From Trichocoleus sp. (GTDB lineage: Bacteria; Cyanobacteriota; Cyanobacteriia; Elainellales; Elainellaceae), in NCBI GenBank assembly GCA_036702865.1, contig DATNQD010000042.1, positions 1 through 64,000 on the forward strand: a stretch of DNA of 64,000 bases. Reading direction: 5' to 3'. The translations under genes were made by a program, and so were the position numbers. The first letter of the stretch is position 1, and every line of letters starts with the position of its first letter. Under the pieces are notes generated by a model. The model made no database searches, had not been told where the DNA came from, and was given only the letters and a program-made list of their open reading frames with translations. Below are positions 55,787 to 64,000 of this stretch, piece after piece.

Positions 55787-57241
55787 TCAGCGACGCTGCC
55801 AGACTTTCATGGTTTGATCGCGACTGCTGCTGATTAGCAATGAACCATCTGCACTGAATGCGAGGGAAGTTACCCTATCCTGATGAGCAGATAGCGTATT
55901 GAGGAGTTTGCCGGAAGTGAGATGCCAGATTTGGATGGTGCCGTTGCCGCTACTGGCGATCGTTTGCTCTTTTGGATGAAATGCGACTGCTTGAATGCTG
56001 CCTTGTTGTCCCTGGATCCGATGGAGCAACTGACCTGTTTGCAGATCCCAAAGTTTAACTGTGCCGTCTGCCTCTCCTGCTGCCAGCGTTTTACTATTTG
56101 GATTAATTGCCAAACAAAGGACTGGGCTTGTCCTCTGATTAAAAGCCCCTAGGAATTGTCCAGTTCTCATTTCCCACAGCCGAATTGACTGATCTGCACT
56201 ACCACTGGCAAAAAGCTTTCCATTTGGACTGATTGCCACAGCATGAACTGAAGCCGTATGCCCGATAAATGTTTGCAGCAGTTTTCCTGAACCCAGATGC
56301 CAAGCTTGAACGGTGCGATCGGCACTGCCGCTAAGGAGTATTTGGCGATCGGGGCTGATAACAACTGATCCGACAGCCGCAGTATGCCCGGTGAATGTTT
56401 TTAACAGGGAGCCTGTTTCAATGTGCCAAAGTTTGATGCTGTAATCCTGACTGCCGCTTGCGAGTAGCTTTCCATCTTCGCTCAAACAAACTGATAGAAC
56501 AGGCGCAGTATGACCCGCAAGACTGCCAATTTGTTTATAAGTTTGTAGATTCCAGAGATTAACCGTGTGATCTTCCCCACCACTAACCAGGAGAGAACGC
56601 GATCGTCCAATGGCTAGTGAATTGATGGCACTCTGATCTGTAATCGTGTGAACGCAGATCCAAGCTTGAGAGGTAGATTGAGATGAATTGCCTGGTGAAC
56701 GATTTGCAGATGATTTGGGAGAAGGTCGAGAAGAAACACCGGGCGAATAAGGTGACTTTCCTAAACCCAAGTCTTTGGCTTTGCGTAAATCAGCTTCGGC
56801 GCGTCGCTCAAAACCTAATACAGAATAGAGAAAGCCACGATAGCGATAGGCTTCGGCATAGTTAGGGTTAATCCGAATTGCCGCGTTTAAACACTCGATC
56901 GCTTCCTCATAGTTTCGCTCTTTTGCTTCCTCTCCAGCGCGATCATAAAAAACTTCGGCGGAGGTGGGGGCTGTCGTGTAAGTGGGTCGGTTTGAGGGGG
57001 AACGAGTAGTGGGGCGATCGGATGGATCAGACTTCATCTCAGGCTCATAGGACTTGAGAGCTTGATATGCCTCATTGAGTTGCTTGATTTTTTCCTCGGC
57101 TGCTTGCTGCTGCGAAGGATTCTGCGGAAAGCGATCGGGATGCCAGCGTTTCACCAACTGCCGATAGGCTTGCTTAATTTCTACCTGAGACGCACCTACT
57201 TTGAGTCCTAAAAGCTCGTAATACTGTTGAATGTTATCCAT
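55787..57241 (-). CDS. J-domain, TPR and seven-bladed WD40 protein
   Basis: The 484-residue protein combines three modules. A J-domain at the N-terminus (about 5-70) has HPD at 34-36, so it can stimulate an Hsp70 (DnaK) ATPase. A TPR region follows at about 97-160 (AKERNYEEAIECLNAAIRINPNYAEAYRYRGF). After a Ser/Pro-rich linker come seven WD40 repeats (about 195-484), each ending xLWx or equivalent, enough for a complete propeller. No membrane helix. It probably brings DnaK to a protein bound by the propeller. The start is the ATG at 57241. Confidence 0.92.
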   Translation of the reverse strand: MDNIQQYYELLGLKVGASQVEIKQAYRQLVKRWHPDRFPQNPSQQQAAEEKIKQLNEAYQALKSYEPEMKSDPSDRPTTRSPSNRPTYTTAPTSAEVFYDRAGEEAKERNYEEAIECLNAAIRINPNYAEAYRYRGFLYSVLGFERRAEADLRKAKDLGLGKSPYSPGVSSRPSPKSSANRSPGNSSQSTSQAWICVHTITDQSAINSLAIGRSRSLLVSGGEDHTVNLWNLQTYKQIGSLAGHTAPVLSVCLSEDGKLLASGSQDYSIKLWHIETGSLLKTFTGHTAAVGSVVISPDRQILLSGSADRTVQAWHLGSGKLLQTFIGHTASVHAVAISPNGKLFASGSADQSIRLWEMRTGQFLGAFNQRTSPVLCLAINPNSKTLAAGEADGTVKLWDLQTGQLLHRIQGQQGSIQAVAFHPKEQTIASSGNGTIQIWHLTSGKLLNTLSAHQDRVTSLAFSADGSLLISSSRDQTMKVWQRR

Positions 57242-57430
57242 GAGCAGGTGAGCAGAAGGTAAGCAGCGATTAAAGATGGGTTTAGCCGAAAAATAGCCAT
57301 AAATCCATTATTCCCAACTGAAAAGGCGAATGTCACCCGGACAATGAGTTAATGGTTCATTTGCTTTCTAAGATTTCTCAATATTTGTCTCAATCCTTCT
57401 GGTGTTACTCCTTTTGGGTTAGTTCTTGTG

Positions 57431-59506
57431 TCATTCTTTTTTGCTAGGATGCCGCCCCAACATTCGATCGCGGAGATGCTTGATCCGATCGCGCAGTTTT
57501 GCTGCTTCCTCAAACTCTAGTTTTTTTGAGGCTTCTTTCATTTCGGTTTCCAGTTTCACAATCAGATCTGGAATGTTTTCCAGCGGCAGTTCGTCTGAAT
57601 GTTCATAGATTTGGTCAAGTTCCTGTGCATTCAAACGACGTGAAACTTCGAGGAATTGCAGAATTGAGTTATTCTGTCGCTTAATAATGGGCTTGGGGGT
57701 AATGCCGTGTTTCTCGTTATACTCCAACTGGATGACCCGACGACGCTCTGTAGCACTGATGGCACGTGCCATACTATCGGTGAAGTTGTCGGCATAAAGA
57801 ACAGCTTGTCCCCGAATGTGACGGGCTGCCCGTCCGATGGTTTGGATCAGCGATCGTTCTGCTCGCAAAAATCCTTCTTTGTCGGCATCCAAAATGGCAA
57901 CTAGCGACACTTCTGGTAAGTCCAATCCTTCCCGCAGCAGGTTAACGCCGATCAGCACATCAAATTCGCCTGCTCTCAGGTCTTGCAAAATTTCGATGCG
58001 CTCGATCGAATTGATTTCGGAGTGCAGATAGCGAACCCGAATCGCTCGTTCTTGCAGATATTCAGTCAGGTCTTCTGCCATCCGCTTAGTTAGCGTTGTG
58101 ACAAGGGTTCGTTCGTTGAGTTTCACCCGCTCCTGAATTTCGCCGAGCAGATCATCAATCTGTCCCTCAGTTGGGCGAACAAAGATTTCTGGATCGACGA
58201 CTCCCGTGGGGCGAATCACCTGTTCAACAATGCGACCTGTGCCTTCAATGTAAGACCGAGACTCTTCTTTGCCTTCGCCTTCCACTTCAAATTTGCCGCC
58301 GGAGATCTCTAATTCCCAGGTTCCGGGCGTTGCTGAGACAAAAATGCATTGATTCACCTTCTCCCAAAATTCTTCAGCCTTCAGGGGACGGTTATCGGCA
58401 GCACTGGGCAACCGGAAGCCATGATCAATCAGCGTCATTTTGCGCGATCGATCGCCGTTGTACATGCCGCGAATTTGGGGAATGGTGACGTGTGACTCAT
58501 CAATAACCAGCAGCCAGTCTTCGGGGAAATAGTCAATTAAACACTCAGGCGGTGATCCGGGATGCCGTCCGGCGAGATGTCGTGCATAGTTTTCGACCCC
58601 GTTACAATAACCGACTTCCCGCAGCAGTTCCAGGTCATACCGAGTGCGCTGTTCGAGCCGCTGTGCCTCCAGCAGTTTATTCTCGCTTTCCAGTTCAACC
58701 AATCTTGCTTTCAGTTCTTGTTCAATTTCTTCACAAGCGTCCTGTAGTCGGTCTTCGGGGGTGACAAAGTGCCTTGCCGGATAAACATTGATGGCATCCA
58801 TACTCTGCAACGTTTCACCCGTGAGCGGATCGATGTATCGAATGGCATCAATCTCATCGCCAAAGAACTCAACCCGAATGATCCGATCTTCGTAAGCCGG
58901 GCCAATCTCTAGTACGTCGCCTTTCACCCGGAATTTGCCGCGCCCCACTTCCAGATCGTTCCGCTCATATTGCACCGATGCCAGATCGCGCAACACCTGC
59001 CGCTGATCAAGCTCTTTGCCAACCCGGAGCGGAATTGAGGCATTCAAATATTCTGAAGGAATCCCCAGACCATAAATACAGCTAATCGATGCTACAACAA
59101 TCACATCTTGCCGCTCAAACAGCGATCGTGTTGCCGAGTGCCGCAGCATATCAATTTCGTCATTGATTGAGGCAGTTTTGGCAATGTAAGTATCAGTAAC
59201 GGGAATATATGCCTCTGGCTGATAATAGTCGTAATAGCTAATAAAATACTCGACTGCGTTATCTGGAAAGAATTCGCGCAACTCATTACATAACTGTGCT
59301 GCCAGCGTTTTGTTATGTGCCAGCACCAGCGTCGGCTTTTTGACGTTTTGAATGACCCGGGCGATCGTGTGGGTTTTTCCGGTTCCAGTTGCGCCCAGAA
59401 GCGTTTGATAGCGATGCCCTTGATTCAGGTACTCCGTGAGTTTTTTGATTGCCTTGGGCTGATCTCCCATTGGCTCGAACGGGGCTTGAATGTTGAATTC
59501 TGACAT
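57431..59506 (-). CDS. uvrB: UvrABC excinuclease subunit B
   Basis: UvrB verifies DNA damage and forms the incision complex with UvrA and UvrC in nucleotide excision repair. Motifs are Walker [18 protein letters not shown], the beta-hairpin region [12 protein letters not shown], helicase motif [26 protein letters not shown]-like [20 protein letters not shown] and a C-terminal UVR motif ([21 protein letters not shown]). The true start is the ATG of [20 protein letters not shown] at 59506 (691 residues). The frame is open to 59818, but those 104 residues are not part of the family. It is divergent from the next gene. Confidence 0.97.
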   Translation of the reverse strand: MSEFNIQAPFEPMGDQPKAIKKLTEYLNQGHRYQTLLGATGTGKTHTIARVIQNVKKPTLVLAHNKTLAAQLCNELREFFPDNAVEYFISYYDYYQPEAYIPVTDTYIAKTASINDEIDMLRHSATRSLFERQDVIVVASISCIYGLGIPSEYLNASIPLRVGKELDQRQVLRDLASVQYERNDLEVGRGKFRVKGDVLEIGPAYEDRIIRVEFFGDEIDAIRYIDPLTGETLQSMDAINVYPARHFVTPEDRLQDACEEIEQELKARLVELESENKLLEAQRLEQRTRYDLELLREVGYCNGVENYARHLAGRHPGSPPECLIDYFPEDWLLVIDESHVTIPQIRGMYNGDRSRKMTLIDHGFRLPSAADNRPLKAEEFWEKVNQCIFVSATPGTWELEISGGKFEVEGEGKEESRSYIEGTGRIVEQVIRPTGVVDPEIFVRPTEGQIDDLLGEIQERVKLNERTLVTTLTKRMAEDLTEYLQERAIRVRYLHSEINSIERIEILQDLRAGEFDVLIGVNLLREGLDLPEVSLVAILDADKEGFLRAERSLIQTIGRAARHIRGQAVLYADNFTDSMARAISATERRRVIQLEYNEKHGITPKPIIKRQNNSILQFLEVSRRLNAQELDQIYEHSDELPLENIPDLIVKLETEMKEASKKLEFEEAAKLRDRIKHLRDRMLGRHPSKKE

Positions 59507-59742
59507 AGCCAATACGTCCGCTGAGGGTGGCAGTACTTCTCCTATGATGACTGAATTTTTGTCGATCGATGGTATCAAAGGGGACGGGGTTGCCGTACTT
59601 TTAGGAGTGCGATGTAGCCCATATCTTGAAACTGGGCTGACCGTTCTGCATGACGCTCCCTTGGCGTTTTGCTGTCTTTGAGTTTTCTGATGCTGTAACG
59701 ATGCTGTAATACTGTATTTGTAAGGATTTACCGGATAGACCT

Positions 59743-60324
59743 GTGTCTCAAGCTGCTGATTCCTCAACTCACCCTTCTGTAGATCTAACGCTACCCCGTA
59801 CTTTTCGGCTTTCTCCAATCATTCGGTTAACGCTGCTTTTGCTATATGTTGCGCTGACGCTGCCTTTGCCTTTTTTGGCAGAAATGACTCAAGCTCCTGT
59901 GCCGTCGCAAGTTTTGGCGATCGGGCTAATATCGGGCTTTCTGTTTCTATATGCAGCGCTCACGGAACGGGTGATTGCAGACGAGCAGGGGATACAGGTT
60001 ACCTATCCCAGTTGGATCACGCGTCTGTGGCGCAAGGGTTGGTCGCTCAATTGGACAGAAATTAAAGCACTCAAACCTCGATCGACAGGGCAGGGTGGCA
60101 TTGTGTATTACTTTCTTGCTCAGGCTGATCAGGCGTATCTGCTGCCGATGCGAATTGCTGGATTTGCTCAACTGGTACGAATTGTGGAAGCGAAAACCGG
60201 AATTGATACGAGCGATGTCAAACCGTTGGCGCAGCCCTGGATGTATCTGATTCTGCTGTTCTGTACGCTGCTGCTATTAGCGATCGATGCCTGGACGATT
60301 ACGACAGCGTTAGGACAGGGGTAA
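59743..60324 (+). CDS. Conserved membrane protein
   Basis: The 193-residue protein has two membrane helices near the N-terminus (about 24-45 and 55-76) and one at the C-terminus (about 166-185). Between lies a soluble domain with [45 protein letters not shown], resembling the PH-like domain of small membrane proteins. The start is GTG at 59743. It lies 10 bases before an ABC ATPase gene and is likely cotranscribed with it, but is too small to be a normal permease. Its role is unknown. Confidence 0.8.
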   Translation: MSQAADSSTHPSVDLTLPRTFRLSPIIRLTLLLLYVALTLPLPFLAEMTQAPVPSQVLAIGLISGFLFLYAALTERVIADEQGIQVTYPSWITRLWRKGWSLNWTEIKALKPRSTGQGGIVYYFLAQADQAYLLPMRIAGFAQLVRIVEAKTGIDTSDVKPLAQPWMYLILLFCTLLLLAIDAWTITTALGQG

Positions 60325-60334
60325 AGGGGATTAA

Positions 60335-61081
60335 ATGATGGGTGATGTGATTCGGCTAGAAGGGGTCAGTTTGACTGCGGGAGTAGCAGCTTATTATTTG
60401 CTGCAAGATATTTCGTTTCAAGTTGCTCAGGGCGATCGGGTTGCAATCGTGGGGGCTTCGGGGGCAGGAAAAACTTCGCTACTGCGGGTGCTGAATCGAT
60501 TGAGTGAGGTGACTGCGGGCAGGATTTATTTTGCAGGACAGGAGATTCGGCAGATTCCAGCGGTTCAGTTGCGGCAGCAGATTACCTTAGTGGCTCAGGA
60601 GTCGAAGCTGCTGGGGATGACGGTCAGAGAGGCGTTTGCTTATCCGCTGACTTTACGAGGAATGGCTACATCAGCGATCGAACAGCGTTTGAGCTTTTGG
60701 ATGGAGCAGCTCCATATTCCCTCCGAATGGCTTGACCGAACAGAAGTACAGCTTTCAGTTGGGCAACGGCAACTGGTGGCGATCGGGCGGGCTTTGATGA
60801 TTCAGCCAAAAGTGCTGCTGCTGGATGAACCCACTTCAGCATTAGACGCTGGACGCGCCCATCATCTGCTCGAAACGCTCACTCATTTGGCAGCAGAGCA
60901 GCAAATCACGTTATTTATGGTCAACCACCAGCTCGATCTGGCAAGACAGTTTTGCACCAGGCTCCTCGCCATGCATCAAGGCAGGCTAACGCATGATTTA
61001 GCCGCAGATCAGGTAGACTGGCAGGAATTGAAGCACAATTTGATTCAGGCAGAAACCCAGGAAGCCGAAGAGTGGCAGTAG
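60335..61081 (+). CDS. ABC transporter ATP-binding protein (FetA/YbbL-like)
   Basis: The 248-residue protein has Walker A GASGAGKTS, Q-loop VAQESKLL, signature LSVGQRQL (Val in place of the first Gly), Walker B VLLLDEPTSALD and an H-loop MVNHQ. It resembles FetA/YbbL and similar single ATPases. The matching permease (FetB) is not beside it; instead a membrane protein precedes it and a GUN4 protein follows. The transported compound is unknown. Start ATG ATG at 60335. Confidence 0.88.
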   Translation: MMGDVIRLEGVSLTAGVAAYYLLQDISFQVAQGDRVAIVGASGAGKTSLLRVLNRLSEVTAGRIYFAGQEIRQIPAVQLRQQITLVAQESKLLGMTVREAFAYPLTLRGMATSAIEQRLSFWMEQLHIPSEWLDRTEVQLSVGQRQLVAIGRALMIQPKVLLLDEPTSALDAGRAHHLLETLTHLAAEQQITLFMVNHQLDLARQFCTRLLAMHQGRLTHDLAADQVDWQELKHNLIQAETQEAEEWQ

Positions 61082-61157
61082 GTTGGTCTGTGGCAGGCTG
61101 GCTGCCGAACTGCCTGTAAGCAAACCAGGGCAAACTGTGGGAGAGGAGCAGCGGGTC

Positions 61158-62915
61158 ATGCCATTTCCATCTGAGGCGCAATACCGAGAAGTCGTACAGC
61201 ACTATGTTCGAGCCGGAGCGATTTCTCCAAGGGTGCGCCAGCTTCTAGAACGGCAGCGACAATGGCTAAAGCTCTTACCTCACGAAGCGCAAGCGATCGA
61301 ACAATCGGTTCTGCAAACTCTACAGACGGCTGATCTGACTCCAGCAGCCAATCCGTTTCCTCCCTTACCAGAGCAGACTTTTGAGCCTTTTTTAGAAGAT
61401 TTGTCCTTATCGGACTCCCATGCTGCTTCCCATGCTGAGCCGATCGCCCCACAGCTTGATCTGTCTAACCTCAGCCTGGCTCCTGGCTCCAGTGACCCTA
61501 TTTTGATTCCGGTTTCTGCCTCGTTACGGCTCCGCATTTCTGTTGCCATTGAACCTGCTGACATCAACATTGCTCACTCTGCGAACGACATTAGTTCAGC
61601 CTCAACCTCAGCCTCAACCTCAGATGAACATCACACCGATGAGCAACCGCTTGCGATCGAGGCAGCAAAGCCACTTGCGCTTTTAGAAGGCTCCCAGCCA
61701 CCATTGGTGCTTGAAGAGCAAAAAAAATCGGAAGACCTCGATTTAGAAAACTTTGATCTGAGAGACTTAGGGCTGGAAAATTCTGATTTAGCGAACCTGT
61801 TATCCCTCGTTTCCGAGAATCCTTCGATTGAAGAACTCCGGTCAGTCATTTCACAACTCACTGCCCCTGAGCAAGCCCCATCCTTGCGGCTGCCGATCGA
61901 GGAGGACTCCCCAGAATATCGCCAGAATAAAGAACTCTATCAGGCTGAATTTAAGTCGCTGCTTTATCAACGATATCCGCAGCCGATTAGTGAAGCCGAT
62001 CACTCCGAGCTAAAGCGATTACAGCACAATTTACAAATAGTAGATGAAGATGTCAGTGCGATCGAGGCGCAAGTTTTAGCAGAGCATCAGCAGACATTAC
62101 CCCAAGAGCCATTTTTACCTGAATCTCGTTCTTTGCCTGAATCCACGCATCATCAAGAGACTCCAGCCGAATCTGTTAAGGAACACACTGTTGAGTTGCC
62201 TTCCCAGAAAGAGTCTGAGCAGGACTATTTTGCTACACCGATCGAAGCGGTGATTAATCCCGAAGCCGCCCAACATCAGGCAACTGAAGAACAGCCCAGT
62301 GACGCAGAACCGCAACCGCCCGTTACTGTAGCTTCTCATCCGGAGGCACCCTCTTTCATCAGCGATGGCTTAGCTCAGCTAGATGACAAGCTCTACAACC
62401 AGCAATGGCGTGAGGCAGACCGCCTGACCCTGACACTCATGCTGCAACTCGCAAAGCAAGAGCGCTGGCTAGACGAACAAACCATCAAACGAATTTCCGA
62501 TAAGGCAGCAGTTCAGGCAATCGATCGGCTCTGGAGACAGTACAGCCAGAATTACTTGAAGCAAGAGTTTGGGTTTCAAGCCCAGTGTGCGCTCTACAGA
62601 AGCATGAAACCTGCCAAACTTGATGGCAAGATCGCCAGAGACGTAAAACTGCAGCAGGCAATTGACTTTGTGAATCAGGTCGGTTGGTGGACGCCCCGAT
62701 TAAATTGCTTCCGGTTTTATGAGCAGCTCGACTTTCCCACCTCTAACTTATCTGGAACCGTTCGCCCCGGTCATCTGCCCGCTCTCTGGTTCTGGACAAT
62801 TCCATCGTTAGAGTCCTTCCGGCTCGGCGGTATTGGCACTGGGTTAGGAGGCTGTCGTCTGATGGTCGATCGATTGGATGGGATGCTGGCTCACCTGGAG
62901 CGGCTGTTGCAGTAG
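61158..62915 (+). CDS. GUN4-domain protein with long acidic N-terminal region
   Basis: Starting at the ATG at 61158 (585 residues; TTG at 61083 would add 25), the protein has a C-terminal GUN4 domain (about 403-585) with LDDKLYNQQWREADRLTLTLML, IDRLWRQYS, FGFQAQC, and WFWTIP. GUN4 binds porphyrin and bilins and stimulates Mg-chelatase. The first 400 residues are mostly acidic and disordered but hold two helical segments of similar pattern, at about 4-60 and 260-325 (YR, GAIS or PIS, EA.AIE..VL). It is longer than true Gun4 (about 230 residues) and is probably a regulatory paralogue. Confidence 0.88.
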   Translation: MPFPSEAQYREVVQHYVRAGAISPRVRQLLERQRQWLKLLPHEAQAIEQSVLQTLQTADLTPAANPFPPLPEQTFEPFLEDLSLSDSHAASHAEPIAPQLDLSNLSLAPGSSDPILIPVSASLRLRISVAIEPADINIAHSANDISSASTSASTSDEHHTDEQPLAIEAAKPLALLEGSQPPLVLEEQKKSEDLDLENFDLRDLGLENSDLANLLSLVSENPSIEELRSVISQLTAPEQAPSLRLPIEEDSPEYRQNKELYQAEFKSLLYQRYPQPISEADHSELKRLQHNLQIVDEDVSAIEAQVLAEHQQTLPQEPFLPESRSLPESTHHQETPAESVKEHTVELPSQKESEQDYFATPIEAVINPEAAQHQATEEQPSDAEPQPPVTVASHPEAPSFISDGLAQLDDKLYNQQWREADRLTLTLMLQLAKQERWLDEQTIKRISDKAAVQAIDRLWRQYSQNYLKQEFGFQAQCALYRSMKPAKLDGKIARDVKLQQAIDFVNQVGWWTPRLNCFRFYEQLDFPTSNLSGTVRPGHLPALWFWTIPSLESFRLGGIGTGLGGCRLMVDRLDGMLAHLERLLQ

Positions 62916-62955
62916 AATGTCTGCTCTTCGATGCGAAAGCTAATCTAAAGCGAAT

Positions 62956-64000
62956 CTATTGATTAATTTGAACAACTTCTGGAGATTGAGTACTAGATTG
63001 AGCCTTAGATTGAGCACTGCGCGGGGAGTCTTGCCAGTCGTTCAAAATATCTTTGACCAAAACCTCATTAAGCCAAATTTGCCCGACAATCACCAGGGGA
63101 ATTGCCAGAAATAAGCCCAAAAAACCAAAGAAGATGGCAAACACAACCTGGGAAATTAGCGTGATGGCTGGAAGTAAAGAAACTTGCTGCTGCATCACAT
63201 AAGGCACCAGTAGGTACTGTTCGAGCTGCTGGATCAGGAAATACAGAATCAGGACAGCGACGGCTTTCCAGGGAGCATCAAGCAGCGCAACTGCCATCGG
63301 TGGAATCAAGCTGAGAGTGGGTCCAACGTTTGGAATCGCCTCAAGTAAACCTGCGATCGAAGCATTGGCTAACACGAGCGGTACACCCAAAATCCATAAG
63401 CCGATCGCACTCACAAAACCAATGACAACCATATCAATGAGAATGCCGCGAATCCAGCCAACGAGCGCAACGCGACAAAGCGATAGAATTTCATCAACTC
63501 TTCTACGATAAAAGGCAGGAAAGAGTAAGACAAAGCCCTGACGATAGGGTGCAGGATTAATCAAAAACATGATGGTGAGAACCAGGACTAGCAATAAGCT
63601 CAACACCACCGTTAAGAAGTTTGAGAATAGCGAAAAGAAATTATTAAACGCCCAGGTTGCAAAAGGCTGAACTTGACGCACTAATACACTGACATCTGGA
63701 ACAAGGGAACGTCCGGGAAGTTGTGCCTGCAATATCTCTGCCCATTGCTGAAACTGCTCCAGCCCTCTCGGCACCAGAGTTGATAGCTGCTCAAACTGAC
63801 CTACAAAAGGCGGCACAATGAGGGCACCAAATAAGACCAGCCCGATGAGCAAAATCCCGACTGACATCGCTGCTGCCAGTCCTCGATGAATGCCCGATCG
63901 CCGCCATCGCAGCACAATGCTATTCAAGGCTGTTGCAAAAACAACTGCTGCAAAGATAAGCAGGACAACCTGGCGAATTTGCCACAAGATATAAAGTGAA
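62956..64000 (-). CDS. AI-2E family transporter (partial, cut at window edge)
   Basis: This is a polytopic protein of the AI-2E transporter family (TqsA/YdiK/PerM). Typical are WQIRQVVLLIFAAVVFATALN, the coiled segment LVPRGLEQFQQWAEILQA, the helix IMFLINPAPYRQGFVLLFPAFYRRRVDEIL, and the conserved IPNVGPTLSLIPP. The frame continues to base 64000 without a stop, reading SLYILWQIRQ, and such proteins usually start about 15-25 residues earlier. So the start lies outside the window; the TTG at 63987 is not a convincing start. Transport of a signal molecule is not shown for most members. Confidence 0.9.
   Translation of the reverse strand, partial: SLYILWQIRQVVLLIFAAVVFATALNSIVLRWRRSGIHRGLAAAMSVGILLIGLVLFGALIVPPFVGQFEQLSTLVPRGLEQFQQWAEILQAQLPGRSLVPDVSVLVRQVQPFATWAFNNFFSLFSNFLTVVLSLLLVLVLTIMFLINPAPYRQGFVLLFPAFYRRRVDEILSLCRVALVGWIRGILIDMVVIGFVSAIGLWILGVPLVLANASIAGLLEAIPNVGPTLSLIPPMAVALLDAPWKAVAVLILYFLIQQLEQYLLVPYVMQQQVSLLPAITLISQVVFAIFFGFLGLFLAIPLVIVGQIWLNEVLVKDILNDWQDSPRSAQSKAQSSTQSPEVVQINQ

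Noticed and set aside
59507-59818. 104-residue N-terminal extension of UvrB
   Set aside because: Not part of the family, and it overlaps the divergent gene that starts at 59743.
61595-61625. 12-base repeat (TCAGCCTCAACC twice) as a possible mobile or CRISPR signal
   Set aside because: It encodes Ser/Thr-rich linker codons in the GUN4 protein, a simple coding repeat.

Overview
The window is a piece of a cyanobacterial chromosome, most like a filamentous Leptolyngbya-type organism (the genus is inference). The sequence shows photosystem I genes psaF-psaJ, the phycobilisome-degradation gene nblA, a Tic22-like protein, a class II fructose/sedoheptulose bisphosphatase, a GUN4-domain protein and DUF3318. 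It is also very rich in CGATCG, the core of the cyanobacterial HIP1 octamer. Gene density is moderate, spacers are long, and most genes are single or in pairs.

Layout. 1-8.2 kb: a sulfate-binding lipoprotein, an ABC exporter, a rhodanese-like protein lacking the catalytic Cys, a small allophanate-hydrolase-C-terminus-like protein, an alpha/beta hydrolase and tsaD. 8.2-9.2 kb: psaF-psaJ, divergent from tsaD, with an operator-like pair of palindromes in the leader. 9.4-15.8 kb: DUF3318, an M20 amidohydrolase, a GNAT with embedded membrane segments, bioD, tRNA-Pro(TGG), two small proteins and an ABC substrate-binding lipoprotein. 16.5-27.2 kb: Tic22, prmC, a membrane-anchored CHAT-TPR protein, an SGNH-RTX protein, a dynamin/Era-like GTPase with a hydrophobic C-terminus, and a PPC-FKBP fusion. 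27.6-33.9 kb: a MATE / DevB-like / small-protein operon, an MscS channel, and a thioesterase plus epoxide-hydrolase-like pair. 34-40 kb: a Nudix hydrolase, a Ser/Thr kinase, a tandem universal stress protein, nblA, a candidate small RNA with a strong terminator, and an EamA transporter. 40-50 kb: an M23 peptidase, ppk1, glpX (F/SBPase), hemA and a triple-repeat membrane protein. 50-64 kb: SemiSWEET, an SLH-serine hydrolase, a decayed FUSC-family exporter, rfbG, a J-TPR-WD40 protein, uvrB, a membrane protein followed by an ABC ATPase and a GUN4 protein, and an AI-2E family protein cut by the right edge.

How the genes fit together. Much of the content is housekeeping for a phototroph: photosystem I, the Calvin cycle, tetrapyrrole synthesis through HemA, translation and repair (TsaD, PrmC, UvrB) and stress response (NblA, PPK, USP, kinase). 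No CRISPR array, intact insertion sequence, prophage or classical defence island is visible. The accessory interest lies in unusual domain architectures, two decayed genes, and regulatory or RNA structures in the long spacers. I do not see a clearly new multi-gene system. The best candidates for undescribed biology are the CHAT-TM-TPR protein, the twin palindromes before psaF, the possible Yfr1-like RNA near 38.8 kb, and the FUSC gene whose frame is intact despite four stop codons.
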